44,994 nucleotides of DNA, from positions 1-44,994 of the forward strand of contig DASPKT010000439.1 in NCBI GenBank assembly GCA_035627915.1, written 5' to 3'. This DNA is from DASPKT01 sp035627915 (GTDB lineage: Bacteria; Pseudomonadota; Alphaproteobacteria; Azospirillales; Azospirillaceae). The notes below the pieces were generated by a model. The model was not told the origin of the DNA. It saw only the letters and a program-made list of their open reading frames with translations, and did not search any database. Both the position numbers and the translations under genes were made by a program. Positions 25,508 through 35,622 of this stretch are shown here, one piece after another. Each line of letters begins with the position of its first letter. Position 1 is the first letter of the stretch.

Positions 25508-26110
25508 ATGCGCCTTCTCATCGCCGACGACCATGGTCTGGTCCGTGACGCCCTCTGCACGCACATCGAGCGGCTGGTGCCCGACGCCCGCGTCCGCGGC
25601 GCCGGGTCGGTCGACGAGGCGGCGGCGGCGCTCGCGGACGACCCGCTGGCCGACCTGCTGATCCTGGATCTGCGCATGCCCGGGATGAACGGGCTGGAAG
25701 GCTTCGACCGGCTGCGCGCCGCCCATCCCGGCCTGCCCATCGCCATCATGTCGGGCGCCGCCCGCCCGGACGAGATCCGGGCCGCGCTCGCCCGGGGCGC
25801 CGCCGGCTTCCTGCCCAAGACCCTGTCGGGGACGGAGCTGGTGGCGGCGGTCAGCCAGATGCTGGCCGGCGGCACCTACGTCCCGCCCGGTCTGGCCGAC
25901 GAGGCGGAGCCGCTGGCCAACTTCACCCGGCGCGAGCGCGACGTGCTGGCGCTGCTGCTGAAGGGCCTGTCCAACAAGGAGATCGCCCGCGTCCTCACGG
26001 TTGAGGAGGTGACGGTGAAGCTGCACGTCCGCGGCCTCTGCCGGAAGCTCGAGGCGAAGAACCGCACCCAGGCCGTGATGCGCGCCGTGGAGCTGGGCCT
26101 TGACCACTGA
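25508..26110 (+). CDS. NarL/LuxR-family response regulator
   Basis: A protein of 200 residues. The receiver domain (1-120) has LLIADDHGLVRDAL with the acidic pair, phospho-acceptor D54 (LLILDLRMPGMNG), the switch S82 and K104 (GFLPKTLSG). The DNA-binding LuxR domain (136-197) has FTRRERDVLALLLKGLSNKEIARVLTVEEVTVKLHVRGLCRKL. It begins a three-gene signalling run; its 3' end overlaps the proposed TTG start of the next gene. The gap before it holds a small palindrome (atcgga/tccgat, 25471-25486) that could be an operator. No target genes can be deduced. Confidence 0.93.
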   Translation: MRLLIADDHGLVRDALCTHIERLVPDARVRGAGSVDEAAAALADDPLADLLILDLRMPGMNGLEGFDRLRAAHPGLPIAIMSGAARPDEIRAALARGAAGFLPKTLSGTELVAAVSQMLAGGTYVPPGLADEAEPLANFTRRERDVLALLLKGLSNKEIARVLTVEEVTVKLHVRGLCRKLEAKNRTQAVMRAVELGLDH

Positions 26111-26603
26111 CGCGGACACGCTCGCCGACATGCATCAGGGCGGCACGGTGCCGCCCGGCTTCGCGCACGACCTCGGCAACCTGCTGACCGCCATCCACGG
26201 CTACGCCACCCTGCTGGCCGAGGACCTGCCCGACGGGGCGCAGCGCGACTTCGCCCGCCGCATCGTGACGGCGACGGAGGAGGCGCGGGCGCTCGCCGCG
26301 ACCCTCCCGCGCGCCCGCCGGCGCCGGGGCCTGCGGGTGCTGCTGGTGGAGGGACGGCCGGTCGACGCCGCCCCGCTGGAAGCCGCCGGGCACGAGGTGG
26401 CCCGCGCCGCCACGGCCGCCGACGCGGCCTCCGCCGTGGCCGCCGCGGCGAAGGCGTGGGACGCCGTGCTGGTCGCCGGCGACCCGCCCGGCCTGCGCAC
26501 GCTGGAGGCGCGCTGCCGCATGGCCGGCCTGCCGCTGGCCCGCATCCCCGGCGACGCCGACGCGGCGGGCCTGCTGGCCGCGCTGACCGGCGCCACCGCC
26601 TGA
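26100..26603 (+). CDS. Orphan DHp-helix protein with degenerate receiver, no kinase domain
   Basis: A protein of 167 residues from a TTG at 26100 that has ggag 7 bases upstream and overlaps the regulator gene; an ATG at 26130 is the alternative. Residues 20-75 (GFAHDLGNLLTAIHGYATLLAEDLPDG, then RDFARRIVTATEEARALAATL) match the two-helix dimerisation and phosphotransfer domain of CckA-like kinases with histidine H23. No ATP-binding domain follows. Residues 80-165 have the strand-helix rhythm of a receiver (RVLLVEGRP, DAVLVAGDPPG) but lack the acidic pair and phospho-Asp. It may relay phosphate or act as an adaptor between the flanking regulator and hybrid kinase. Confidence 0.72.
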   Translation: MTTDADTLADMHQGGTVPPGFAHDLGNLLTAIHGYATLLAEDLPDGAQRDFARRIVTATEEARALAATLPRARRRRGLRVLLVEGRPVDAAPLEAAGHEVARAATAADAASAVAAAAKAWDAVLVAGDPPGLRTLEARCRMAGLPLARIPGDADAAGLLAALTGATA

Positions 26604-26616
26604 GGGGCCCGGCCCG

Positions 26617-28938
<2,322 letters not shown>

Positions 28939-28945
28939 GCGGCTT

Positions 28946-28965
28946 GGGCCCTATCGGGCCCGCAC
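28946..28965 (+). terminator. Small hairpin between converging kinase and secB genes
   Basis: gggccc (28946-28951) and gggccc (28956-28961) can pair around tatc, followed by gcacgttt. It lies in the 30-bp gap between the hybrid kinase and secB stops and could serve as a weak terminator. Confidence 0.35.
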
Positions 28966-28968
28966 GTT

Positions 28969-29484
28969 TCAGGCCTGGGCGGTCGCCTGCTGGCCCTGGC
29001 CCATCACTTGGCGGCGGTAGAGGTCCACGAAGTCCAGCGGCTGCAGCATCATCGGCGGGAACCCGCCGTCGCGCACCGTGTCGGCGATGATGGCGCGGGC
29101 GAAGGGGAACAGCAGGCGCGGCGCCTCGATCAGCAGCAGGGCGCGGGCCTGCTCCATCGGCAGCGGCGGCAGGGTGAAGATGCCGGCGTAGCTGAGCTCC
29201 ACGATGAAGGCGGTGCGCTCGGCCTGGGTGGCCTCGGCGCGGATGTTCAGCAGCACCTCCGAGACGTTCTCGGCGACGCCGCGGGCCTGCACGTCGACCT
29301 GCAGGTCGATCTGCGGCTGGCCGCTGCCGGTCGCCATCAGGCTGGCCGGGGCGTTCGGGTTCTCGAACGACAGGTCGCGGACGTACTGGGCGTTGACCAC
29401 CATCGGCAGGTTCGGGCCGCCGCGCTCCTGGTCGGCCCCGTTCGGGGCGCCGTTCCGGGCGTTGTCGCTGGTCTCGTCGGTCAT
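28969..29484 (-). CDS. secB: Protein-export chaperone SecB
   Basis: A protein of 171 residues, typical of alphaproteobacterial SecB. After a polar N-terminal tail, MVVNAQYVRDLSFENPNAP, IDLQVDVQARGV, FIVELSYAGIFTLPPLPMEQARALLLIEAPRLLFPFARAIIADTVRDGGFPPMMLQPLDFVDLYRRQ are family signatures. SecB keeps preproteins unfolded and hands them to SecA. It is divergent from metZ and converges on the hybrid kinase. In many alphaproteobacteria secB lies close to dnaQ; here it is 15 kb away across the origin. Confidence 0.96.
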   Translation of the reverse strand: MTDETSDNARNGAPNGADQERGGPNLPMVVNAQYVRDLSFENPNAPASLMATGSGQPQIDLQVDVQARGVAENVSEVLLNIRAEATQAERTAFIVELSYAGIFTLPPLPMEQARALLLIEAPRLLFPFARAIIADTVRDGGFPPMMLQPLDFVDLYRRQVMGQGQQATAQA

Positions 29485-29593
29485 GGATCGGGGCTCCTGC
29501 TCTAGGGAAATCGGGGGCGGCGCGGGGGTCGCGCGGCGGGCCGGGTCGGGCGCGGGACTAGCACGGATGGCGGGCCAGCGGCAAGCCGTCGGC

Positions 29594-29622
29594 TTGACGC
29601 GCGGCCGGCCGGGTCCTAAGAA
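29594..29622 (+). promoter_or_regulatory. Promoter for the SAM-II leader and metZ
   Basis: TTGACG (29594-29599), a 17-bp spacer and taagaa (29617-29622). A transcript would begin near 29629, exactly where the riboswitch stem starts, which supports the assignment. Confidence 0.6.
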
Positions 29623-29626
29623 CGGA

Positions 29627-29690
29627 GGCGTGGCGATTTGCGGACCGGCTTGCAGGCCACGTTAAACAAGCTGCTAAAAGGTCGAAGGCC
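29627..29690 (+). promoter_or_regulatory. SAM-II riboswitch upstream of metZ
   Basis: The SAM-II aptamer pattern is clear: cgtggc (29629-29634) pairs with gccacg (29656-29661); gatttg follows the first strand; gttaaacaag and gctaaaag (29673-29680) follow the second and form the pseudoknot that closes round S-adenosylmethionine. SAM-II occurs mainly in alphaproteobacteria before metA, metX and metZ, where SAM represses translation. The metZ start lies 54 bp beyond. Confidence 0.92.
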
Positions 29691-29743
29691 GTATCCGCCG
29701 ATCGACCCTGCCGGTTGTGGCATCAACCCTCCGAGGATCGGCC

Positions 29744-30952
29744 ATGACCAACCCCTCCCCCGACCGGAAGTCCCGCCGCCCGCGCACCCGCCTGGTGCAT
29801 GGCGGCACCCGCCGCAGCCAGTTCGACGAGACGTCCGAGGCCATCTTCATGACCTCGGGCTACATGTACGGCAGCGCCGAGGAGGCGGAGCACGCCTTCG
29901 CCAACGACGGGTCGCGCTTCGTCTATTCCCGCTTCCGCAACCCCACCGTCGCCATGTTCGAGGAGCGGCTGGCGGCGTACGAGGGCATGGCGCGCTGCAT
30001 CGCCACCGCCAGCGGCATGGCCGCCGTGCACCTGGCGCTGATGGGGCAGCTGAAGGCCGGCGACCGCATCGTGGCGCCGCACGCCCTGTTCGGCTCCTGC
30101 CTCTACATCGTGAAGGACCTCGCCCCCCGCTTCGGGATCGAGAGCGTGCTGGTGGACGGCACCGACCTGGGCCAGTGGCGCGACGCCCTGTCGAAGCCGA
30201 CGACGCTGGTGTTCCTGGAGACGCCCAGCAACCCCTGCATGGACGTGGTCGATCTGCGCGCCGTCTCCGACCTGGCGCACGCGGCCGGGGCGAAGGTGGT
30301 GGTGGACAACGTCTTCGCCACCCCGGTGCTGCAGCGTCCCCGGGACTTCGGCGCCGACGTGGTCGTCTACTCCGCCACCAAGCACATCGACGGCCAGGGC
30401 CGCTGCCTGGGCGGCGCCGTGCTGTGCGACGACGAGATCGCGGCGGTACTGGCGCCCTTCCTGCGCCACACCGGCCCGTCGCTCAGCCCCTTCAACGCCT
30501 GGCTGCTGCTGAAGGGGCTGGAGACGCTGGAGCTGCGCGTCGCCGCCATGTCGGAGGGGGCGGAGACGGTGGCCCGCTTCCTGGAGGGTCACCCGGCGGT
30601 GGCCCGGGTCCTCTACCCCGGCCTGCCCAGCCATCCCCAGCACGAGCTCGCCATGCGGCAGATGAGCGGCGGCGGCAACCTGGTCGCCTTCGAGCTGAAG
30701 GGCGACGCCGCCACCGCCAAGGCCAACGCCTTCCGCGCCATGAACGCGCTGGAGGTGGTCACCATCTCCAACAACCTGGGCGACGCCAAGACCCTGGTCA
30801 CCCACCCCGCCACGACGACGCACCAGCGCCTGACCGAGGAGGAGCGCGCCCGTGTCGGCATCCGCCCGGGCACGCTGCGCCTGTCGGTCGGGCTGGAGGA
30901 CCCGGCCGACCTGGTGGAGGATTTCCGGCAGGCGCTGGACCCGCTCGCCTGA
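29744..30952 (+). CDS. metZ: O-succinylhomoserine sulfhydrylase
   Basis: A protein of 402 residues of the Cys/Met-metabolism PLP family. It makes homocysteine from O-succinylhomoserine and sulfide. Seen: TRLVHGGTRRSQFDETSEAIFMTSGYMYGSAEEAE, RFRNPTVAMFEERLAAYEG, ATASGMAAVHLALM, ETPSNPCMDVVDL, DNVFATPVLQ and the PLP lysine in VVYSATKHIDGQGRCLGG. The GYMYGSAEEAE and GQGR sequences favour MetZ over cystathionine gamma-synthase. The ATG at 29744 follows gagga; the SAM-II switch upstream fits methionine control. Confidence 0.95.
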   Translation: MTNPSPDRKSRRPRTRLVHGGTRRSQFDETSEAIFMTSGYMYGSAEEAEHAFANDGSRFVYSRFRNPTVAMFEERLAAYEGMARCIATASGMAAVHLALMGQLKAGDRIVAPHALFGSCLYIVKDLAPRFGIESVLVDGTDLGQWRDALSKPTTLVFLETPSNPCMDVVDLRAVSDLAHAAGAKVVVDNVFATPVLQRPRDFGADVVVYSATKHIDGQGRCLGGAVLCDDEIAAVLAPFLRHTGPSLSPFNAWLLLKGLETLELRVAAMSEGAETVARFLEGHPAVARVLYPGLPSHPQHELAMRQMSGGGNLVAFELKGDAATAKANAFRAMNALEVVTISNNLGDAKTLVTHPATTTHQRLTEEERARVGIRPGTLRLSVGLEDPADLVEDFRQALDPLA

Positions 30953-31017
30953 GGGCGGCCTCCGCGCATTGGGGTAATCGGGCCGGCGGCCCCTGGCGCG
31001 GCGGCGGCGGATGGTTT

Positions 31018-31034
31018 ATGTTGCACTGCAACAT
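31018..31034. promoter_or_regulatory. PhaR-type operator palindrome
   Basis: atgttgcactgcaacat is a perfect 17-bp palindrome (two 8-bp arms around one C) ending 12 bp before the phasin start. The TTGCACTGCAA core has the TGC-N-GCA form known for PhaR, the repressor of phasin and polyhydroxyalkanoate genes. The link is by motif and context. Confidence 0.7.
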
Positions 31035-31046
31035 GAAAGGACCGCC

Positions 31047-31592
31047 ATGCCCCGCGCCAAGAGACTGCCGACCGCGCCCCTGCCGCAGGCCCTGCCCAAG
31101 CTCGCCCGCGCCGGCGCCGAGCTGACGCGCACTGCCGCCCAGGCCGGCGAGATGTCGGTCGCGGCCGGCACCACCATCGCCTACCGCCTCGCCATGATGG
31201 CGGAGGCGGCGGCGAACCCGCTGGCCTGGACCGACCCGGAGTTCACCCTGATGGGCCGGGAGAAGCTGGAGGCCGTGGCGGAGGCGGGCGTCGCCGTCTG
31301 GGGCGGCCTCGGCGCCTTCCAGGAGGGCTGGTTCCGCTGGTCGACGAAGCAGGCTCAGGCCGCCGGCGAGGCGATGGCGGCGCTGGCGATGATGCCGACG
31401 CCGGTGGGCCTCGCCGAGGCGCAGCGCCGCTTCGCCGAGCGCAGCCTGGCCGGGGCGTGCAGCGCCGCCACCGGCTTCGCGCTGGCCGCCAGCCGCCTGG
31501 GCGGGTTGGGGCTGGCGCCGATCCACCGCGCGGCCTCCGACAACGCCCGCCGGCTGGCGCGGGAGCGCCAGGCCCTGATGCGCCGCGGCTGA
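31047..31592 (+). CDS. Phasin-like polyhydroxyalkanoate granule protein
   Basis: A protein of 181 residues with almost wholly helical, alanine-rich amphipathic sequence and no signal peptide: AGAELTRTAAQAGEMSVAAGTTIAYRLAMMAEAAANP, then REKLEAVAEAGVAVWGGLGAFQEGWFRW and AQRRFAERSLAGACSAATGFALAASRLGGLGLAPIHRAASDNARRLAR. This resembles phasins, which coat polyhydroxybutyrate granules. The PhaR-type palindrome immediately upstream supports that. The ATG at 31047 has gaaagga before it. It is a single gene, with no PHA synthase nearby. Confidence 0.78.
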   Translation: MPRAKRLPTAPLPQALPKLARAGAELTRTAAQAGEMSVAAGTTIAYRLAMMAEAAANPLAWTDPEFTLMGREKLEAVAEAGVAVWGGLGAFQEGWFRWSTKQAQAAGEAMAALAMMPTPVGLAEAQRRFAERSLAGACSAATGFALAASRLGGLGLAPIHRAASDNARRLARERQALMRRG

Positions 31593-31704
31593 GGCTTGGC
31601 GGGCGGGCAACCTGGCAGGCGGGCAAGCGGGCGTGCGCCGGGCCGGTTCTGTGCCATACTGCCGGCCCGACTTCCCGGACATCCTGCGGCCCCGGACGCC
31701 TTCC

Positions 31705-34512
31705 ATGCCCACCTCCGCCCTTCCCGAGATCGTCCCCTCGCCCTTCCAGGCGGCGCTGACCGCCAGCCTGGACGCGCTGGCCGCTGCCCACGCCGACGAG
31801 AGTGCCGACCGGCTGCGCGCCCCCGCCCTCGCCATCCTGAAGGCGGCCCTGGACGAGGGCCGCACCGCCGTCCGCGCCTGCTTCGAGCAGGGCATGCGCG
31901 GCGAGGAGTGCGTGCGGGAGCTGGCGGCCCTGGCGGACGCCGTCGTCCGGGCGCTGGCCGACTTCACCCTTGGCCACGTCTTCCAGACCGCCGGCCCGAC
32001 CCGGGGCGAGCAGTTCGCGGTGGCGGCCACCGGCGGCTACGGCCGCGGCGAGATGGCGCCCTTCTCCGACGTGGACCTGCTGTTCGTGCTGCCCTACAAG
32101 CGCACGCCCCGGGTGGAGCAGGTCGTGGAGTACATGCTCTACATCCTGTGGGACCTGGGCTGGAAGGTGGGCCACGCCGTGCGCTCGGTGGACGAGTGCA
32201 TCCGCCAGGCCCAGGCCGACGTCACCATCCGCACCAGCCTGCTGGAGTCCCGCTTCCTCTGGGGCGAGCAGAAGCTGTTCGCCGAGCTGAAGCGCCGCTT
32301 CGCCAAGGAGGTGGTCGCCAACACCGGCACCGCCTTCATCGAGGCCAAGCTGGCCGAGCGCGACGCCCGCCACCTGAAGTTCTGCGACAGCCGCTACGTG
32401 CTGGAGCCGAACGTGAAGGAGGGCAAGGGCGGCCTGCGCGACCTCCAGACCCTGTTCTGGATCGCCAAGTACGTCTACCAGGTGGAGCGGGTCGACGAGC
32501 TGGTTGCCAAGGGTGTGCTGCTGGGCGAGGAGGCGCAGCGCTTCGCCAAGGCGCAGAACTTCCTGTGGACCGCGCGCTGCAACCTGCACTACCTGACCGG
32601 CCGGCAGGAGGACCGCCTGACCTTCGACGTCCAGGGCGAGATGGCCCGGCGGCTGGGCTACACCGACCATGCCGGCACCAGCGGCGTCGAGCGGTTCATG
32701 AAGCACTATTTCCTGGTCGCCAAGGACGTGGGCGACCTGACGCGCATCCTCTGCGCGACGCTGGAGCAGGAGTCCAAGCGCCCGCCGCGCTTCAGCTTCC
32801 TGCGCCGCACCTTCACGCGGTCCGAGATCGACGGCTTCGCGCTGGATGCCGGGCGGCTGACCATCCGCCACGACCGCCAGTTCCGCGAGCAGCCCCTGGA
32901 CATGATCCGGCTGTTCCACACCGCCCAGGCCCACGACCTGGACATCCACCCGAAGGCGCTGCGGGCGCTGACCCGCAGCCTGTCGTCGGTGGGGCCGAAG
33001 CTGCGCAACGACGCGGAGGCGAACCGGCTGTTCCTGGACATCCTGACCAGCCGCAAGGACCCGGAGATCACGCTGCGCCGGATGAACGAGGCCGGCGTGC
33101 TGGGCCGCTTCCTGCCGGATTTCGGGCGGGTCGTCGCCCAGATGCAGTACGACATGTACCACATGTTCACGGTGGACGAGCACACGCTGTTCGCCATGGG
33201 CATCCTGCACAAGATCGAGAGCGGCCAGCTGAAGGACGAGGTGCCGCTGGTCTCCGAGATCATCCACACCGTGAACTCGCGCCGGGCGCTGTACGTGGCG
33301 CTGCTGCTGCACGACATCGCCAAGGGCCGCGGCGGCGACCATTCGGTGCTGGGCGAGAAGGTGGCGCAGAAGCTCTGCCCCCGGCTCGGCATGACGGAGG
33401 AGGAGACGGAGACGGTGGCCTGGCTGGTGCGCCAGCACCTCGCCATGTCCTTCATCGCCTTCAAGCGCGACCTGGACGACGACAAGACGATCCGCGACTT
33501 CGTCGACCTGGTGAAGTCGCCGGAGCGGCTCAAGCTGCTGCTGGTGCTGACCGTGGCCGACATCCGCGCCGTCGGGCCGGGGCGCTGGAACAACTGGAAG
33601 GCCACGCTGCTGCGCCAGCTCTACTACCGGGCGGAGGAGCTGATGTCCGGAACCGTCGGCGCCGACGGCCGGGAGCGCCGCGTCGCCGCCGCGCACGAGG
33701 CGCTGAGGGCCGAGCTGAAGGAGTGGGACCCCGCCGAGGTGGAGGCGCACCTGGCCCTGGGCTACCCCTCCTACTGGCTGAGCTTCGAGCGGGACTGCCT
33801 GGCCCGGCACGCCCGCCTGATCCGCCAGGCCGAGCGGGAGCGGGCGCCGCTGACCGTGGACACCCGCGTCGACACGCGCCGCTCGGTCACCGAGGTCACC
33901 ATCTACACCGCCGACCATCCCGGCCTGTTCTCGCGCCTGGCCGGGGCGCTGGCCCTGTCTGGGGCCGACATCGTGGACGCCCGCATCAACACCATGACCA
34001 ACGGCATGGCGCTGGACGTCTTCTCGGTCCAGGCGGCCGGCGGCGGCAACTTCGACAGCGGGGACAAGCTGGCGCGGCTGGCGGTCAACGTGGAGAAGAC
34101 GCTGGCCGGCGGCATCCGGCTGGCGCCGGAGCTGGCCAAGCGCAAGACCAACCTGCCCTCGCGCACCCGGGTGTTCCGGGTGCCGCCGCGCGTGCTGATC
34201 GACAACAAGGCCAGCACCGCCCACACGGTGATCGAGGTCAACGGCCGCGACCGGCCCGGCCTGCTCTACGACCTCACCCGGGCGCTGACGGCGCTGAACC
34301 TGCAGATCGCCTCGGCCAAGATCTCCACCTACGGCAACGCGGCGGTGGACGTGTTCTACGTGAAGGACATTTTCGGCCTGAAGGTCACCCACGACGGCAA
34401 GCTGGCCCAGATCCGCGGCGAGCTCTTGAACGCGCTGGCCGACCCCACCAGCGAACCCGCCGACCCGCCCCGCCCCCGGGCCCCCCGCCGGCGGGCCCAG
34501 GCGGCGGAGTAG
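31705..34512 (+). CDS. glnD: Bifunctional PII uridylyltransferase/uridylyl-removing enzyme GlnD
   Basis: A protein of 935 residues, full length. It uridylylates and deuridylylates PII proteins in response to glutamine. Domains: nucleotidyltransferase with GGYGRGEMAPFSDVDLLF (residues 110-127); GlnD-specific helical region with KEGKGGLRDLQTLFWIAK; HD domain with LLLHDIAKGRGGDHS (about 532-550) for removal; two C-terminal ACT domains beginning TIYTADHPGLFSRLAGALA (about 732) and TVIEVNGRDRPGLLYDLTRALT (about 842), which sense glutamine. A basic, proline-rich tail ends it. glnD-murJ-trpS is a known alphaproteobacterial order. Confidence 0.97.
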   Translation: MPTSALPEIVPSPFQAALTASLDALAAAHADESADRLRAPALAILKAALDEGRTAVRACFEQGMRGEECVRELAALADAVVRALADFTLGHVFQTAGPTRGEQFAVAATGGYGRGEMAPFSDVDLLFVLPYKRTPRVEQVVEYMLYILWDLGWKVGHAVRSVDECIRQAQADVTIRTSLLESRFLWGEQKLFAELKRRFAKEVVANTGTAFIEAKLAERDARHLKFCDSRYVLEPNVKEGKGGLRDLQTLFWIAKYVYQVERVDELVAKGVLLGEEAQRFAKAQNFLWTARCNLHYLTGRQEDRLTFDVQGEMARRLGYTDHAGTSGVERFMKHYFLVAKDVGDLTRILCATLEQESKRPPRFSFLRRTFTRSEIDGFALDAGRLTIRHDRQFREQPLDMIRLFHTAQAHDLDIHPKALRALTRSLSSVGPKLRNDAEANRLFLDILTSRKDPEITLRRMNEAGVLGRFLPDFGRVVAQMQYDMYHMFTVDEHTLFAMGILHKIESGQLKDEVPLVSEIIHTVNSRRALYVALLLHDIAKGRGGDHSVLGEKVAQKLCPRLGMTEEETETVAWLVRQHLAMSFIAFKRDLDDDKTIRDFVDLVKSPERLKLLLVLTVADIRAVGPGRWNNWKATLLRQLYYRAEELMSGTVGADGRERRVAAAHEALRAELKEWDPAEVEAHLALGYPSYWLSFERDCLARHARLIRQAERERAPLTVDTRVDTRRSVTEVTIYTADHPGLFSRLAGALALSGADIVDARINTMTNGMALDVFSVQAAGGGNFDSGDKLARLAVNVEKTLAGGIRLAPELAKRKTNLPSRTRVFRVPPRVLIDNKASTAHTVIEVNGRDRPGLLYDLTRALTALNLQIASAKISTYGNAAVDVFYVKDIFGLKVTHDGKLAQIRGELLNALADPTSEPADPPRPRAPRRRAQAAE

Positions 34513-34823
34513 GGCCGCGGGGGGCTTGGCCCGTCGTCCCGCGCTGGGGCGTTCGCGCGGGGTGGGGCCGTGCGCCTTCCTTCTCTCACCCCGTCATTCC
34601 CGCGGGGTGGGGCCGTGCCCCCTCCTCTTCTTCCCCGTCATTCCCGCGGAGGCGGGAATCCAGGCATTCAGCGTGCCGGCGTTGTGTGGACAGGCGCCGA
34701 CGCCCCCGTGGGCGCCCTTGTCCCGGCCGCCAGCAAGCGGAATACCTGGACCCCCGCCTCCGCGGGGGTGACGACGGAAGGGTTGAGGCGGGGGCGAGGA
34801 CCCCCACCCCCCGCGCACCGACC
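34513..34823. repeat. Repeat-rich gene-free gap with MITE-like element
   Basis: This 311-bp gap holds decayed tandem repeats of about 44 bp: ccgtcattcccgcgg recurs at 34591-34605 and 34635-34649, and gcggggtggggccgtgc at 34557-34573 and 34602-34618. The last unit runs into an imperfect palindrome whose arms are 34635-34664 (attcccgcggaggcgggaatcc core) and 34745-34777 (cccccgcctccgcgggggt core), with the sequence between also partly self-complementary. 'attcccgcg..gcgggaat' elements are widespread non-autonomous repeats. No gene is seen. Confidence 0.7.
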
Positions 34824-35411
34824 TCACAGCTTCGCGAACTTCGACGCCTCCAGGCGGCCGAGCTGGGCGACCATGTCCTCCTTGCTGACGTCGTTGCCGC
34901 GCAGCGTCACCAGGAAGCGGTTCTCCAGCACCATGGTGATCTCGCCGGAGCGGCTGGCGGCGTCGTACTGGACCGAGGCGCGCTGGCCCGCGATCTTCTC
35001 CAGCTTGGCGCCGCTGGAGGCCATCATGGAGGGGTTGGTGAACATCGCCATCATGCCCTGCAGCAGCGGGCTGTCGGTGACGACGGCGAGCGTCATGCTG
35101 CTGTCGCCCTTGGAATAGGTGCGCTCCGCCGTCACTCCGCCGCCGAACATGGCGGCACCCGTGGCCTGGCTGCTGGCGTCCTCCGCGGTCCAGCCCGGCA
35201 GCGGGTCGGGCAGCATCTTCGACAGGCTCTCGCCCTTCTGCTGGCGGATGAGCTGGGCGGCGTAGTCGAGCTGCCCCGCGGCGCCGGCCAGGTCGCCCTT
35301 CTTGTAGAGCTCCATCGCCTCCTTGGCGGCGTCCTCGACCTCGTCGGCCGCGGCCGGCAGCGCCAGCGCCATCAGGCCGATCGCCGCGGCCGTCACGATC
35401 CCGCGCATCAT
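34824..35411 (-). CDS. Exported protein of unknown function
   Basis: A protein of 195 residues with a signal peptide (MMRGIVTAAAIGLMALALPAAA-DE), so periplasmic or secreted. The mature part starts with a helical hairpin (VEDAAKEAMELYKKGDLAGAAGQLDYAAQLIRQQKGESL, a single TPR-like repeat), then LPDPLPGWTAEDA, a serine/methionine-rich region, and strands ending ITMVLENRFLVTLRGNDVSKEDMVAQLGRLEASKFAKL. The pattern recalls DUF-type 'LPGW' periplasmic proteins, but I cannot name a family. The start has ggagg 8 bases upstream. It is divergent from murJ and stands next to the repeat block. Confidence 0.8.
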   Translation of the reverse strand: MMRGIVTAAAIGLMALALPAAADEVEDAAKEAMELYKKGDLAGAAGQLDYAAQLIRQQKGESLSKMLPDPLPGWTAEDASSQATGAAMFGGGVTAERTYSKGDSSMTLAVVTDSPLLQGMMAMFTNPSMMASSGAKLEKIAGQRASVQYDAASRSGEITMVLENRFLVTLRGNDVSKEDMVAQLGRLEASKFAKL

Positions 35412-35622
35412 GCTAAACCCCTCCGTCCTGCCGGTCGCGCCCGCGCGTGACCTTTCGCGCATCTTGCTCCCCTGCCGAGCCACTTCCGCAACCCTTCAAA
35501 TGAGGGGGAGCCCGCCCCGGAAGGCACTGCCGGACCGGGCTAACCCGCGCGGAAGGGGAAGTGCGCCGCGCCGAAAAGGTCGCCTTCCCGCCGCCGCGAT
35601 TTTCCGCTACTCCGCTGGACTC

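Noticed and set aside
31243..34392. A 1049-codon minus-strand open frame opposite glnD
   Set aside because: GC-rich antisense shadow of a full-length GlnD; no recognisable domains.
31596..35450. A 1284-codon plus-strand frame over glnD and the repeat gap
   Set aside because: Out of frame with GlnD and running through repeats and an opposite-strand gene; shadow composition.
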